The notes under the pieces were generated by a model. That model made no database searches. It saw only the letters and a program-made list of their open reading frames with translations, and had not been told where the DNA came from. DNA of 64,000 bases, from the NCBI GenBank assembly GCA_964030785.1, contig OZ034972.1, positions 16,277,183-16,341,182 of the forward strand, read 5' to 3'. Below are positions 43,101 through 53,460 of this stretch, in pieces. The translations under genes and the position numbers were made by a program. Origin of the DNA: Siderastrea siderea (Eukaryota; Cnidaria; Anthozoa; Scleractinia; Rhizangiidae). The stretch's first letter is position 1. Each line of letters starts with the position of its first letter.

Positions 43101-45667
43101 TGAAAAACTAGTTTTGAGAAAAAAGCCAGAATATGATTTGGAAACTTTTTCTGGTCTGAGGAGATTAAAACACCTAGGTGTCAGGATAATTACCTGCGGT
43201 TGACAGAGGAGAGGCTCAACTTACCGCCTTACAACAATAGCATAAACATGCCGACAAGAATGGTGTCAAATTCTGCGTGTTTTTATGTTGGAAAGCGACT
43301 TTCGTTGAGTACAAGTACCGTTCAAAGGGTCTTCAAACGCAATAAACAGAAATTTAAAGTCATAATATTATGTTGGCTGTAAAATGCCGAAGGCATCATC
43401 ATTTGAGCTGGGTAAGACTACACAAGCTGCCGGGACCTGAAAGACGAAAGGAAAGGTGAAAGGAAAGCACATTGAAATCTGCGAAGAAGCCGCCACGTGT
43501 TTGGCTCAAGATCTAAGACAGAACATCCGTCAGAAATGCGAGCAATTGGGAAAAAAATAAATTTCTTTATTACTGGAGACAAATTCCGTACTTTCTTGGA
43601 CATACCGTCTTTTGTGCCAAGTTGATTTTTTGATATATCTGGGTTTGTAGAAATGTTATGGAATTTGAATGGATGGATTGTTTTTCACCGTTCACGTTAT
43701 GAAAAGCGAGCTGGCAGTCGAAGCTTATCACACTGACAAGTGAGGAGTCAGGAAGCGCAAGTAATTCCTCAATGCTCGATCTTTTCTCTCTCTCTCTTTC
43801 ACAGATATGATCGAAGCCACTTTGTAGACACACTCGAAATAAGCGGGAACTGCTACGCAATCGATCGCGTGTCAAAACGTCGGGGCCCTGTTATGTCACA
43901 TGCTATTTTCAGCGTTGTTGACAGATGACTGTCAACACATGATTAGGGAAAATTAATGCCACAAATCTTTTTTCGTCCATAACTTTGCATAGAAACTATC
44001 TTTTCTTCTGAAACTTTTTGTAAAAGAGAGGTTTGAATAATATCTATCTGAAAATGACAGAAGTGTATTTTTTCGAAAACATGGTCAATTTTGGGGTACC
44101 ATGATACCTTAAATGCCAAACATGTTCCGTTCAGTGCATGCTGCTTTTCACAACAGATTTGTTGTCGCAAAGTGTTTTCCTGGAAATGTTCACGTTTTTG
44201 TATACTTCCTTAGTTGTCACCTTGTGTATACCCAAAAGAGAAATTTGTCTGTTGTTTTAACTGTACTAAGAGGTTTCTCCAGTATTCTTTCAAATGTAAT
44301 TTTCACTGGATGTTTATTATTAATTTTTGTATTTTATCCTCTGCAGGGCCTTCATCATCAGTTTCATGGCAGCCACCTGAAGGGACGTATCAAAATGGCC
44401 ATCCTGGAGCCCCAGCTGTTGTCCGACCTGGCACTGCTCAGAAAATAGATCACTTAAAGAAATGGAGTGTTTCAACATACAAGTATACTAGGCAGTATCT
44501 ATCTGAAAGGTTTGGTAAAGGTACAAGGACTGTTGACACTGAACTTGAAGGACAAATTCTTTTGTTAAAAGAAACTCAAGCCAAGTATATGAATGTTCTG
44601 AAGCTTGCAAGGCAGATGACGCAGCATTTTCACAGTATGGTTCAAAGTCAAAGGGGTCTTGCTGATGCCTTTGCAGACTTAGGGATGAAGTCTCCTGAGT
44701 TACAGGATGAGTTCAACTACAACTCTGAGTCTCAAAGATCGCTGGTAAAGAATGGGGAAGTGCTTCTAGGGGCGCTGAACTTCTTTACATCCAACTTGAC
44801 CACTCTTGTTCACAAGACCATGGAGGATTCCATTACGACAGCAAAAGCATATGAATCTGCCAGGATAGAATATGATGCCTACAGAACAGACCTTGAGTCA
44901 GCCCAAGCTGGACCAAGAACTGCAGCCACTGCTGTTAAAGCTGAAGAAGCTAAAAAGCAGTATGATGTTCAGAAAGAGAAATTTGACAGACTTCGGGGTG
45001 ACTTAGCCATCAAGCTTAGATTTTTAGAGGAAAACAAGGTATAGAATTTCATTTTTCATTGGCCTTAATATTATTTTGGGAGATCTTTGTTTCAAGCTCC
45101 AGTTTTGTAGACTGATTTCCAGAACTTGGTCTGCTTTTAGGTGATAAATTATGAAAATGTTAAAGGAAAGAGTGTTCAAGGAATTTAGTCTCACCTAGGG
45201 CAAATTCCTAAAAAAAAGTGAAGAAAGCAGGGGAAATTGTTTTGTGGTCTTGTGATTGTTTTTTGTATGTTTGTTTGGTCATATACCTGTATGGGTAAAC
45301 CGTTATTGATAGAAAATGGTAAATGCCATGCTGTTCCATTTAGTCAATTTCAACATGTTTAAAAGCTTATGAAACTCAGATAGATAACCTTATTTTTCTT
45401 ACTTTTTTTACTTTCCTTATATCTGGTGTCCTCTAAGTGGTGTCCTCGCAAGCAGAGCTGTGACTTATAGTCTACAGATTACCACAATAATCACCCTGTT
45501 TTTGTCTTGAACAGGTGAAGGTAATGCATAAGCAGTTGCTGCTCTTCCAAAATGCTATAAGTGCTTACTTTGCTGGAAACAAGCAAGCCTTGGAAAACTG
45601 TATCAAGGAATTCCATATTAAAATCAACAGTAATGAAGGCAAACAGCAATCATTTCTGGAAAACTAA
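40153..45667 (+). CDS. ARFIP: arfaptin (ADP-ribosylation factor-interacting, BAR/AH-domain protein; 3 exons, complete)
   Basis: Arfaptins bind GTP-loaded ARL1, ARF and Rac at the trans-Golgi and sense or bend membranes during secretory granule formation. Exons 40153-40396, 44347-45038 and 45515-45667 join in phase (1, then 0) to 362 residues (human ARFIP1 373, ARFIP2 341). The first exon encodes an acidic N-terminus (MADDREGAVDAIRET...). Exon 2 begins PSSSVSWQPPEG and carries most of the AH/BAR coiled-coil: KIDHLKKWSVSTYKYTRQYL, GTRTVDTELEGQILLLKETQ, LADAFADLGMKSPELQDEF, YEYDAYRTDLE-like IEYDAYRTDLESAQ and KLRFLEENK. Exon 3 supplies VKVMHKQLLLFQNAISAYFA and ends FLEN. The 3.95-kb first intron contains transposons. 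It appears pro-orthologous to both vertebrate arfaptins. Confidence 0.95.
42215..42450. repeat. fold-back containing a tRNA-SINE-like fragment
   Basis: AAGAAATGATGGTGACCTTC at about 42221 and its complement ending near 42447 form the outer arms (about 32 bases). TTCAGGCTTGA (about 42299) pairs with TCAAGCCTGAA near 42370. The core carries GGAACCCATGACCTCTGTGA, a decayed B-box like that of the SINE at 61.6 kb. Confidence 0.65.
42589..44108. mobile_element. 1.5-kb TTAA-flanked non-autonomous DNA transposon
   Basis: TTAA occurs immediately outside both ends (42585-42588, 44109-44112). The termini GGTATCAGGGTACCCCAAA and, as complement of the right end, GGTATCATGGTACCCCAAA differ at one of 19 positions. 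As with the element at 1811-2457, TTAA duplication points to piggyBac-type integration. No ORF exceeds about 100 codons, so no transposase is encoded. Confidence 0.8.
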
Positions 45668-47678
45668 GACATTTAACATTGGTCTACAAGGATACTAGAG
45701 TTTGGTAAGGTCCAGACAAATGGTGCAACATTGTATGCATTTCTAAATTACATTGTTTCCAGCCCTAAATATGTAATATTGCACACAGCAGTTGACAAGT
45801 AGATTGCATAATTCTGTCCTGTAACCTTCGTGCAACAATTTCAGGCTGTATACATCTGTGCAACTTTGCACCATTTCTCTTGTCCATACATCTAGATCAG
45901 TGCAGACTTTGGACAACTAAACACAACTGCTTGCCTTTGAGCACATGTAAGTAAATACCAGGAAACAAGAAATCTAGAGTAATTGACAGATATTGAACAG
46001 AAATAATGTTGTTTAAGTTGTATGTTTAAAAAAATGTAAGTGTTAAGAAATTTTCCATGCTTAGCCTCCTATCTATACCTGTTTAGATAAAAGCTTCTTT
46101 GCACAGAACAATAATGTAGCAAACACTTTGGTGTCTTAATTGTCCTTAGAGTCTAGATAATATTTAAAAACCCTCTAATGATTATATGGAGGATAAGTCG
46201 TTGGACTAAGGAAGGTTTTCACTTATTACTCAGGACATTGTAGTAGTTTGTGGGTCTTATGCCACGTAATTATTCTGGCTGCCCTGTTCAGCTTGATAGA
46301 TAGCTTTTTGCAGTTGTTAGTCTTAGCATTTGATTAAAATATCTTGCGTTAGTTGAAACAACTACATTTGCTTGCAATATCCTGCAAACACAGTTTCTGG
46401 ACTGGTGAATGGGTGAGGATTCTAAATTTGCTAAATGTAACATGGTTGTTGTCAAGGGAGGATCACCTATATAGCTTATTTGTAAACAATACATAGACAT
46501 GGTGTGCATCTTTTCCACTTTGACTGAAATTTTTGCTAGAACAAATCCAACCATGAATTTGAAAATCAGGTCCCAGTTGTTCATTACTTGATGTATTTCC
46601 AGTTAATCAGTCCACTTAGAGTGTATCAAACACAGTTGGGATGAATTGTGTCTGTTTAATCAGGGTTAACTTGTTAGTCAGTCTTTGGCTGTCTGGGACC
46701 AGATGATGAGCATGCTGTCTGGTAATAAGCCCAACATGGAGGTCTGAATCAGTAATGAAAATTAACAGCAGCTGAAAAAAAAAATGTAGTCTTTTGGGAT
46801 CCAGGTGAAAATCTGACTGCTATGTTTTTAGGATGGAAACATCACTGAGGTGCTCATAAAGAATAATTTGCTCATTTGCTTACAAGAAAAAGGCTTTTAG
46901 ATTACATGTAGGTGACATTAGAAGTAGTTTGATCACCTTTTTATGTAATTAGTTTATCATGATGCCTTTTTATGGCTAATGTAAGTGGTGTATTTGTAAA
47001 TTGTGGAAATAATTTATTGGTTTTATGAAATGTTGGCTTTCTTGTGTGTTTTCCTTCAAAAGTGGATTCACTGTTCTACCCTTTTCCTCCAGAAAAAAGA
47101 GGGTGCACAATAGGGTTCTCAGATCCCGCTATCGTGCCCTTTTTTCCAGATAATCCTGCCATCCTACCCTTCTTTACGTGAAAATCCCAATCCCGCCGAG
47201 ATTAAACAAAGTTCAGCATGTAAAAAGTCGTAATCCTGTTTCCCACCACTACCCCATCGCAAATTCTCGTATCCCAACCTCAAAACCATTAAAACCCACT
47301 CCCGCTCAAGGCTGAAATTCCTCTTCCCACTCCTACTTAATTCGCATCCCGAATATCGCCCCCAAAATGTGTCAAACCTTGCATCCCGCCAAACCTATTG
47401 TGGACCCTCAAAAATGTTGGGAGAAAGCACGTGTTACGGTAGAAATGTGAACAAGATAATGTGGGTCTATCTAGCTGCTTCATTATCTCCGTTAAAGGGT
47501 CACTTTTACAGGGATGTCATTTGACTGCAACTACTAGGATCCTTCATTTTGTTTTCTTGATGCAAAATGGGGCTACATGTATTCTTACACAAAAAGTTTA
47601 AATATGAGAGAAAAGGGAAATGAGTTCTTGCTGTTGTAGTAAATGATAATAACAATAACAACATTATGTTAATATTAA
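45668..47678 (+). other. arfaptin 3' UTR and intergenic sequence
   Basis: No gene is supported. 47090-47410 is a run of diverged ATCCCG/AATCCC motifs (for example AATCCCAATCCCGCCGAG, CATCCCGAATATCGCC) that looks like a decayed repeat. The sequence immediately before the retrotransposon (47640-47678) is AT-rich with AACAATAACAACATTATG. Confidence 0.6.
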
Positions 47679-48074
47679 TGAACCCTTTTTCGATAGAGAG
47701 TTGGTTTGGCAGCGATAATATAAATAAAAGACACAACGAGAGAGTAATGGGCAAAATTTTGGGTGGCAGGGAAGCGCACTACTCTAGGAGTTGGGGGACC
47801 AGGAGAGGAGCTCTCCTGGGGGGAGACAAGATCGGGTGGTACCGGGGGTAGCCATCCTGGACAGAGGTCCTGATCAGTCTCCAGTAGGGTGAGGCCCATA
47901 TCCCCTAGTCACTGGGAACTAAGGGGAACCAGGAGGGGGGCCCTCCTGGGTGGAGTACAGATCAGGTGGGACCGGGGGTCCACACCCTGGAATGGATATT
48001 TTTCCGGACCTGTCTCCAAGGGCTAAGCCTTACTGTGGGGTAAAGTGCAGCCAAGGGTTGCACTTCCCTGCCAC
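47679..48074 (-). repeat. Ngaro repeat B2 (element terminus)
   Basis: This 396-bp copy is identical to B1 except at 47896 (C; T at 49179 in B1). It contains two diverged sub-repeats about 130 bases apart, each with a GC-rich 21-base hairpin flanked by CCAGGAG and CTCCTGG (47799-47819 and 47929-47949). The outside junction is ATATTAA|TGAACCC. Confidence 0.92.
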
Positions 48075-48562
48075 CATTGTTTATTTGAAGCTAGGACAGG
48101 AAAACTATGTTACAGAGCCACTCAGATTCTGTCAAGGTAATATTCAATATAAAAACTATATATATATAGAAATAAATGTCACTAGAACAATATAAAGTCC
48201 TTATGCATACTAAGGAAATGAAAAGTTAGAGTAAATAAGAGTACAAAGTCTTTTTCACTGTGAACCTATGTATATATGAATTGCTTTTCATGTGTACCTT
48301 TGGAACTTTTATATGTAGCAATTGTAAGTGTCAGCAGCCTATTAAAGGTCGTTGCTGTGTTTTTTTTTTTTTTTTTTTTACTAAACCATACATATAGAGT
48401 TGTGACATCTAAAGCTCCTTCTCTAGTAGCCATAGAGGGCCATGCTAATGGCATTGTACACTATTAGGTGTCACCCTCTGAAATAATGAATCTCCTTTTT
48501 ATTTATAACAGAGCAAGACAAAGGTTCCATCCAGAAAAAGGGGGGGGGGGGGGGTGGGAGGG
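48075..48562. other. spacer between Ngaro repeats A2 and B2
   Basis: These 488 bases contain a short TATA-rich stretch (about 48157-48170), a T19 tract (about 48361-48379), and a G-homopolymer near 48540-48554 next to A2. No ORF of note. It may be a genuine internal segment of this element or DNA acquired later. Confidence 0.6.
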
Positions 48563-48957
48563 AAAAACAGTTGTGACAGACCCAAAGCCCTGAAGGAATA
48601 GGCTGAGAAGGGCAGTGGATATCGTTTTTAGGGGAGCACATGTGCATGGTGAACATGTGATAGCGTAAATGGAACCTTTGTAGAACCTAGTAAATGCAAG
48701 GTAAATTACTGTGGACTTTGCCTAGGAATAAGGCTGCCTTGTACTACAAACAGGTAGCAATTGATGCTGCTATTCTTGCACTTTGGACTGGATGTCTACA
48801 GTTACTTAACAATACAGGGGCTCATTGAAACGATTGACATTGGTTGACATAGAATAAAGGTACTTTGTAATGAGTACTGTAGCACTCCTTTGTACAGCTT
48901 GAACATAGTAGATCTCAAGGTTCATTAACCTCAGTTTACATGGTAATAAACTTGAAC
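48563..48957 (-). repeat. Ngaro repeat A2 (internal)
   Basis: This 395-bp copy appears identical to A1 (53461-53855). It abuts B1 through only four bases (TTAG, 48958-48961), the junction expected when the ends of a circular intermediate are joined. Confidence 0.93.
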
Positions 48958-48961
48958 TTAG

Positions 48962-49357
48962 TGAACCCTTTTTCGATAGAGAGTTGGTTTGGCAGCGATA
49001 ATATAAATAAAAGACACAACGAGAGAGTAATGGGCAAAATTTTGGGTGGCAGGGAAGCGCACTACTCTAGGAGTTGGGGGACCAGGAGAGGAGCTCTCCT
49101 GGGGGGAGACAAGATCGGGTGGTACCGGGGGTAGCCATCCTGGACAGAGGTCCTGATCAGTCTCCAGTAGGGTGAGGCTCATATCCCCTAGTCACTGGGA
49201 ACTAAGGGGAACCAGGAGGGGGGCCCTCCTGGGTGGAGTACAGATCAGGTGGGACCGGGGGTCCACACCCTGGAATGGATATTTTTCCGGACCTGTCTCC
49301 AAGGGCTAAGCCTTACTGTGGGGTAAAGTGCAGCCAAGGGTTGCACTTCCCTGCCAC
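48962..49357 (-). repeat. Ngaro repeat B1 (internal)
   Basis: This 396-bp copy pairs with B2 (47679-48074) with one difference. It ends CCCTGCCAC, after which the sequence departs from B2. It lies about 165 bases beyond the recombinase stop codon. Confidence 0.93.
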
Positions 49358-49521
49358 GGATTGTGGAGCATGCAGATACAGGGGACACAATCCCCCCACA
49401 GTAAGCGGGAGAGGGGGGGGGACAGGGCTCTTGTGGAAGGGAAGAGCCTTACCCCCCACTCTTATGAGATAAGGCATGAGACTATCGAACAACTGTGTAA
49501 AATTTTCCAGCTATCTTAGTG

Positions 49522-50397
49522 TTAAGTTCTAGTGTTAGCTAAGAGTTGAGGTACTTCTAAAATAGTAGACTGAGGAGTCCTGATATAGCGTTCATAGCAG
49601 TCTGAGCTCCAACGGCCCAATACTTTAATAAGCCAGGATGGAATGCCTGCTTTGGCTGCTGTGGTAGCTGCTCCTATGCGGAAACTGTGAGAGTAAAACT
49701 TGTCGTAGGGGAGACCACAGTGTTTTAGGACTGTCCTGAGCTCAGAAGTGAGGTTGTTTCGTGTAAGCCATTTGCCCGGTTGGACAAAGGAGAACAGAGG
49801 GCTGCTTGATGGTGGCTGGGCTTGAAGGAGGTAGTCTTTCATGGCCATCACTGAACAGATGGGTGACGTGGACTTTGCTATAGTGAGGGTGTGGCCTTGC
49901 CTGAAGGGGTCAGTTTTGGATTGTTTGATGCGGACTAGCATATGGCTAGGGGAGTGCGAGTTGGGGACCAGGGTGATATCCCTGGCAGTGAGGTGAACTG
50001 AGGGGTCGAAAGGGGCATTACAAGTGAATTCACTGGATCGTAGGAAACCAAAGAAAGCTAAGGTGAAGGCTGCCCAAAGCATAACATGATCTAAATTCTG
50101 AGAATATTCGGGCTGGAAGTAGGTGTGAATGGCATGAAGAATTTGTAGGGTGATGGGGAAACGGTCTAGCTGCCTAGCAGGGTTGAGACGCTTGATGCCT
50201 GTCAGGACCTTTTGTAACCTATGCATTTTGTTGAGCTGAAGAGGAAAGTTAAGTTCCCGATGGAGGTCCTGAACCGCTACTAAGTACAGCTTAACCGTTT
50301 CATAGGATACAGTTTGGGCTAGGTGGGATGCAAAGTACATAAGGGTGAGTTCGGAGGCCGGTAAGAGGGGGTTCGAGGGGCCTACTAGACCGTGCAT
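49522..50397 (-). CDS. tyrosine recombinase of the Ngaro element
   Basis: Phage-integrase-fold recombinase that would insert the circular cDNA. From the first ATG it is 291 codons, but the homologous frame stays open upstream to at least 50590, encoding SVQRYLSASLAPSTRRTYQA as expected of the SAM-like N-terminal domain. The protein therefore probably starts by a -1 frameshift or reinitiation near the RT stop (50493). Catalytic residues visible are R in GFLRSSEF, H and R in HSFRIGAATTAA, W in VLGRWSS (the common H/W position) and the nucleophile Y in CYERYIR. The frame appears intact to its TAA. Confidence 0.92.
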   Translation of the reverse strand: MHGLVGPSNPLLPASELTLMYFASHLAQTVSYETVKLYLVAVQDLHRELNFPLQLNKMHRLQKVLTGIKRLNPARQLDRFPITLQILHAIHTYFQPEYSQNLDHVMLWAAFTLAFFGFLRSSEFTCNAPFDPSVHLTARDITLVPNSHSPSHMLVRIKQSKTDPFRQGHTLTIAKSTSPICSVMAMKDYLLQAQPPSSSPLFSFVQPGKWLTRNNLTSELRTVLKHCGLPYDKFYSHSFRIGAATTAAKAGIPSWLIKVLGRWSSDCYERYIRTPQSTILEVPQLLANTRT

Positions 50398-50492
50398 GAG
50401 GTTAAAGGTGAGGAAGTGCTTGACGCCGGCTTGATAAGTGCGTCGGGTTGAGGGGGCAAGGGAGGCACTTAGGTATCGCTGTACGGAACCTC

Positions 50493-52367
50493 TCAGATGT
50501 TCATCGCTGATGGAGGGATGGTGCAGGCTGAGGGAGAGGCTGTAGGAGCTAGGGTGCGGAAGCGGTCCATCTGAAAACGGGAAAGGGAGTCAGCAATGGA
50601 GTTGTCTAGGCCAGGGATGTGGGTTGCAGTAAATGTGAAATTGTACCTGAGGGTTTGAAGGGTGATTGCTCGGACGAGGTCCATTACCCGGGGAGATTTG
50701 GAGTGTTTAGAATTAATGATGGAAACCACTGACTTGTTATCACACCACATGCGGATCCTTTTGCCAGACCAGCAGGGTCCCCACAGGATGCACGCTAAGT
50801 ATATAGGGAAGAGCTCCTGCCATTCAATACTAATGCCTCTTTTTTTGCTTAGGGTGTGGTGGGGGAGCCAGTGACCCTGGAACCACTGACCTGCTAAAAA
50901 GCCCCCATACCCTAGGGAGCCAGAAGCATCAGTGTATAATTGGAGGGCTGCTGGGGAGGTGGCTTCAGAATCTAGGAAGAGAGACACCCCGTTCCAGTTC
51001 TGGAGAAAGTCCTGCCACATTTTAATGTCCTTGCGAAACCCTGAGTTTAGTCGGATATGCCAGTGGGGGAATTTGATACCCTTGGTTAGGAAGATGATAC
51101 GTTGTAGGAAGGGGCGGCCCGGCGCAACGACTTTGCAGGCAAATTGTAGGCTTCCAATAAGGGACTGAAGTTCCTGTAAGGTGGCAGATTTTCTATGTTC
51201 CCACTGATGGAGGGCTGCCTTCAGGCGGGTGAGTTTATCTAGAGGTAGGCGAGCCTCCATGGCATTGGAATCTAATAGAACGCCCATAAATTCGAGGGAT
51301 GTGGATGCTGGGAAGGTTTTCCCAGGAGCGATAGGGATATTCAGGTCAGTGAAAAGGTGTAGAATGTGGCATAGTGCAGTCATGCACTGTGCACGGGGAT
51401 GGGGGGTAGCAAAGAAGAAATCGTCTAGTATGTGGATCACCTTGGGGATGTTAAGTTTATTTCGAATGATCCATTCAAGGGCGGAAGAGAATTCATCAAA
51501 AAGAAAGGGTGCACTCCGGAGACTGAATGGGAGAGTCATATCAAAGAAGTAGAGCCCTTCCCACTTCATACCAAGAAGCTCCCAGTCAGAGGGGTGGACC
51601 GGGATGTTGCGAAAGGCAGATTTAATGTCTAGTTTGGACATAAAGCATCCTTGTCCAAGCTCCTGGAGAATGGAAATTGCATGGTCGACTTTTATGTACT
51701 GTAGGGAATAGGACTCAGGAGAAATATGGGCATTAATGCTGGTGGGGCGGTGTTTGGGATAAGAAAGGTGGAATATGGTGCGCCATTCCGAGGAATGTTT
51801 TTTGGGAATAGCCCCAATGGGGTATACCTGCAGGTTTGGGAAGGGACGGGCAAGGAAAGGGCCAGCTGTGTGGCCTAGGGTAACTTCTTTCAGCAAGTTT
51901 TTGTCAATGACCAATGGGTTGCTTTTAGCACAGGGAAGATTAGAATACTCTTTGGGGGCCCTTGGACCTGAATAGCCAATTTTAAAACCTTGGGAGAAGC
52001 CAGAAATGAGGTGTTTAACTGCCAGTGGATCAGGGTGGCCCTGAAGATAAGATGCTAATTTGGAAATATCAATGGGGGTGGGAGGAGAGAGGTGGGAAAG
52101 ATATTTAGGAGTGTCCTCGGGAGGAATTGTTAGAACTTGAAGATGACTTAGGTCTGTCCTCTCTGTGGTGGGTGAGTTTTGCATGGTCTTCCCCGGAGTG
52201 GGCTGCTGAACATCCTGGCTGGTTACACCTGTGCTTGTAAGGGCAGGGGAGGCGTGCGCAAGGTCGGCCTTTGTTGAAGTTAAAACACAGGTCTGATTGG
52301 GAGAGGGCGTCCCGAGACCTAGGGTGTGATAGAGGGCAGGCGTCAGAGAGGTGATCTGTGCTGCCAC
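50493..52367 (-). CDS. reverse transcriptase-RNase H of the Ngaro element
   Basis: This 624-codon frame is uninterrupted. The RT core shows PIGAIPKKHSSEWRTIFHLS, SKLDIKSAFRNIPVHPSDW and the active-site motif HILDDFFF (LDD in place of YxDD, usual for DIRS-like elements). RNase H follows with LYTDASGSLGYGG, CDNKSVVSIINS and HIPGLDNSIADSLSRF. The first 85 or so codons overlap the Gag zinc-finger region in another frame, so the real RT probably begins near 52105, after the Gag stop or by frameshift. Confidence 0.93.
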   Translation of the reverse strand: MAAQITSLTPALYHTLGLGTPSPNQTCVLTSTKADLAHASPALTSTGVTSQDVQQPTPGKTMQNSPTTERTDLSHLQVLTIPPEDTPKYLSHLSPPTPIDISKLASYLQGHPDPLAVKHLISGFSQGFKIGYSGPRAPKEYSNLPCAKSNPLVIDKNLLKEVTLGHTAGPFLARPFPNLQVYPIGAIPKKHSSEWRTIFHLSYPKHRPTSINAHISPESYSLQYIKVDHAISILQELGQGCFMSKLDIKSAFRNIPVHPSDWELLGMKWEGLYFFDMTLPFSLRSAPFLFDEFSSALEWIIRNKLNIPKVIHILDDFFFATPHPRAQCMTALCHILHLFTDLNIPIAPGKTFPASTSLEFMGVLLDSNAMEARLPLDKLTRLKAALHQWEHRKSATLQELQSLIGSLQFACKVVAPGRPFLQRIIFLTKGIKFPHWHIRLNSGFRKDIKMWQDFLQNWNGVSLFLDSEATSPAALQLYTDASGSLGYGGFLAGQWFQGHWLPHHTLSKKRGISIEWQELFPIYLACILWGPCWSGKRIRMWCDNKSVVSIINSKHSKSPRVMDLVRAITLQTLRYNFTFTATHIPGLDNSIADSLSRFQMDRFRTLAPTASPSACTIPPSAMNI

Positions 52368-53404
52368 ATGATCGGCATCCTGATTTAGGGAGGCCAGTAA
52401 AGGTGTCTAAATATAGCTGGACATCGCGTTCCCCCCAACTTAACAGAAAGGTTGTGAGAAGCACGCCTTCTGAATTCTACGTCGTAGACGTACCACGCCA
52501 TCCCTGGGAATTTTCGTGCCGCGTCCCGAATTAGCTGCTGATATGCTATGAGGTCCACGGCGCGCGAGGGATAAGCAGAAACGATAACTGCAAAATAGAT
52601 GGCAAAGGCATCGAGCCATTTCTCGATTGTGGTGATTTTTGGGCGTTTGGAGGACGAGGGAAGGGGAATAGTCAAACCCTGATCACCCACCTTAAGGTTA
52701 AGTTGGGAATTGATAGTATCGGTGAGAAGGGAGGACAGAGGTAAGAGAGAAGCAAAGTCCACCTACTCACCGTTCGTGATGGCAGTAGATGTGGCCTTTG
52801 TCAGATGGCTGGCGAGAGATGGTTGTCGAAAGTCGGGGTGGAGAGACGCGACGTGGGTAGGATCCGAGACATCCAGGGAGTTGGAAGCTGAATACAGATT
52901 GGAAGGAGAAAGGAAGCTTACAGGTATGGGTCCAGGTTGACGGTCGCGCTCGGCGAGTTGTTGTTCGCCGGCCTGGCGGCCATCTTGGAGTGGCTGAGGA
53001 AGCGAGGTACTGGGTCGAGGATTGGGTGGGAGGCTGGGTCGAGTATTTTCTGGTCCGCCATCTTGTCCATCTTGGCGATCTTGGTTCAATGGCCGATTCA
53101 TCTTTTCCTCCACGATGGAAGCGATCAGTGCGGCCAGTTCATCGCGTGGAACGGAATCGGCGACATTAGAGGTCGCTGGAATATTGGCTGGTCGTTGCCG
53201 TTGGCCCAAAGTGTGGGCTTCGAGCCGCGAGATAAGCTCTCGTCGGTTGCCGGTCTGCTGGAGGTGATGTTCTCCTAGCACGAGGCGCAGGGCTTCGGTG
53301 GACATAGCGTTGAAATCGGTTCGCTCTGTACGTCGAGCGGCGGTGTTTGCCGAGCCACGAACAGCGGCGGAGCGACGGTTTGGAGTTCTTGGTGGCCTAG
53401 GCAT
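52105..53404 (-). pseudogene. Gag-like ORF1 of the Ngaro element, interrupted
   Basis: The first part (53404-52763) encodes a proline-rich protein with a SAP-like segment (MSTEALRLVLGEHHLQQTGN). An in-frame TAG at 52763-52765 is followed directly by continued open frame (MDFASLLPLSS..., GTG in fact) to about 52440. At a run of six G on the coding strand (52432-52437) the homologous frame shifts by one and continues to 52105. It includes a CCHC-like knuckle (CRSCGSTDHLSDACP) and a CCCH-like finger (CPYKHRCNQPGCSAAH). These are one nonsense and one frameshift lesion, or unusual expression signals; the TAG lies in GGTGAGTAGG, which resembles a splice donor. Confidence 0.8.
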
Positions 53405-53460
53405 CCTGTTCTGAGTAAGCTAGTTAGAGCAAGGTGGACCCAAGACTGTGGTTTGTGCGA

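Larger units (their letters stand above)
40397..44346 (+). other. arfaptin intron 1
   Basis: This intron holds a poly-C tract near 41897-41911, the fold-back with a SINE fragment (about 42215-42450) and the TTAA-flanked element (42589-44108). The remainder is unremarkable AT-rich sequence. It starts GTGAGG and ends CTCTGCAG. Confidence 0.8.

Noticed and set aside
47679..49357. long terminal repeats of an LTR retrotransposon
   Set aside because: The direct repeats are split and interleaved (B-spacer-A-B...A), there is no TG...CA structure or target duplication, and the enzyme set includes a tyrosine recombinase rather than an integrase.
49233..49472. plus-strand ORFs across the B repeats
   Set aside because: They are produced by the GC-rich repeat read on the non-coding strand and occur in both B copies without homology.
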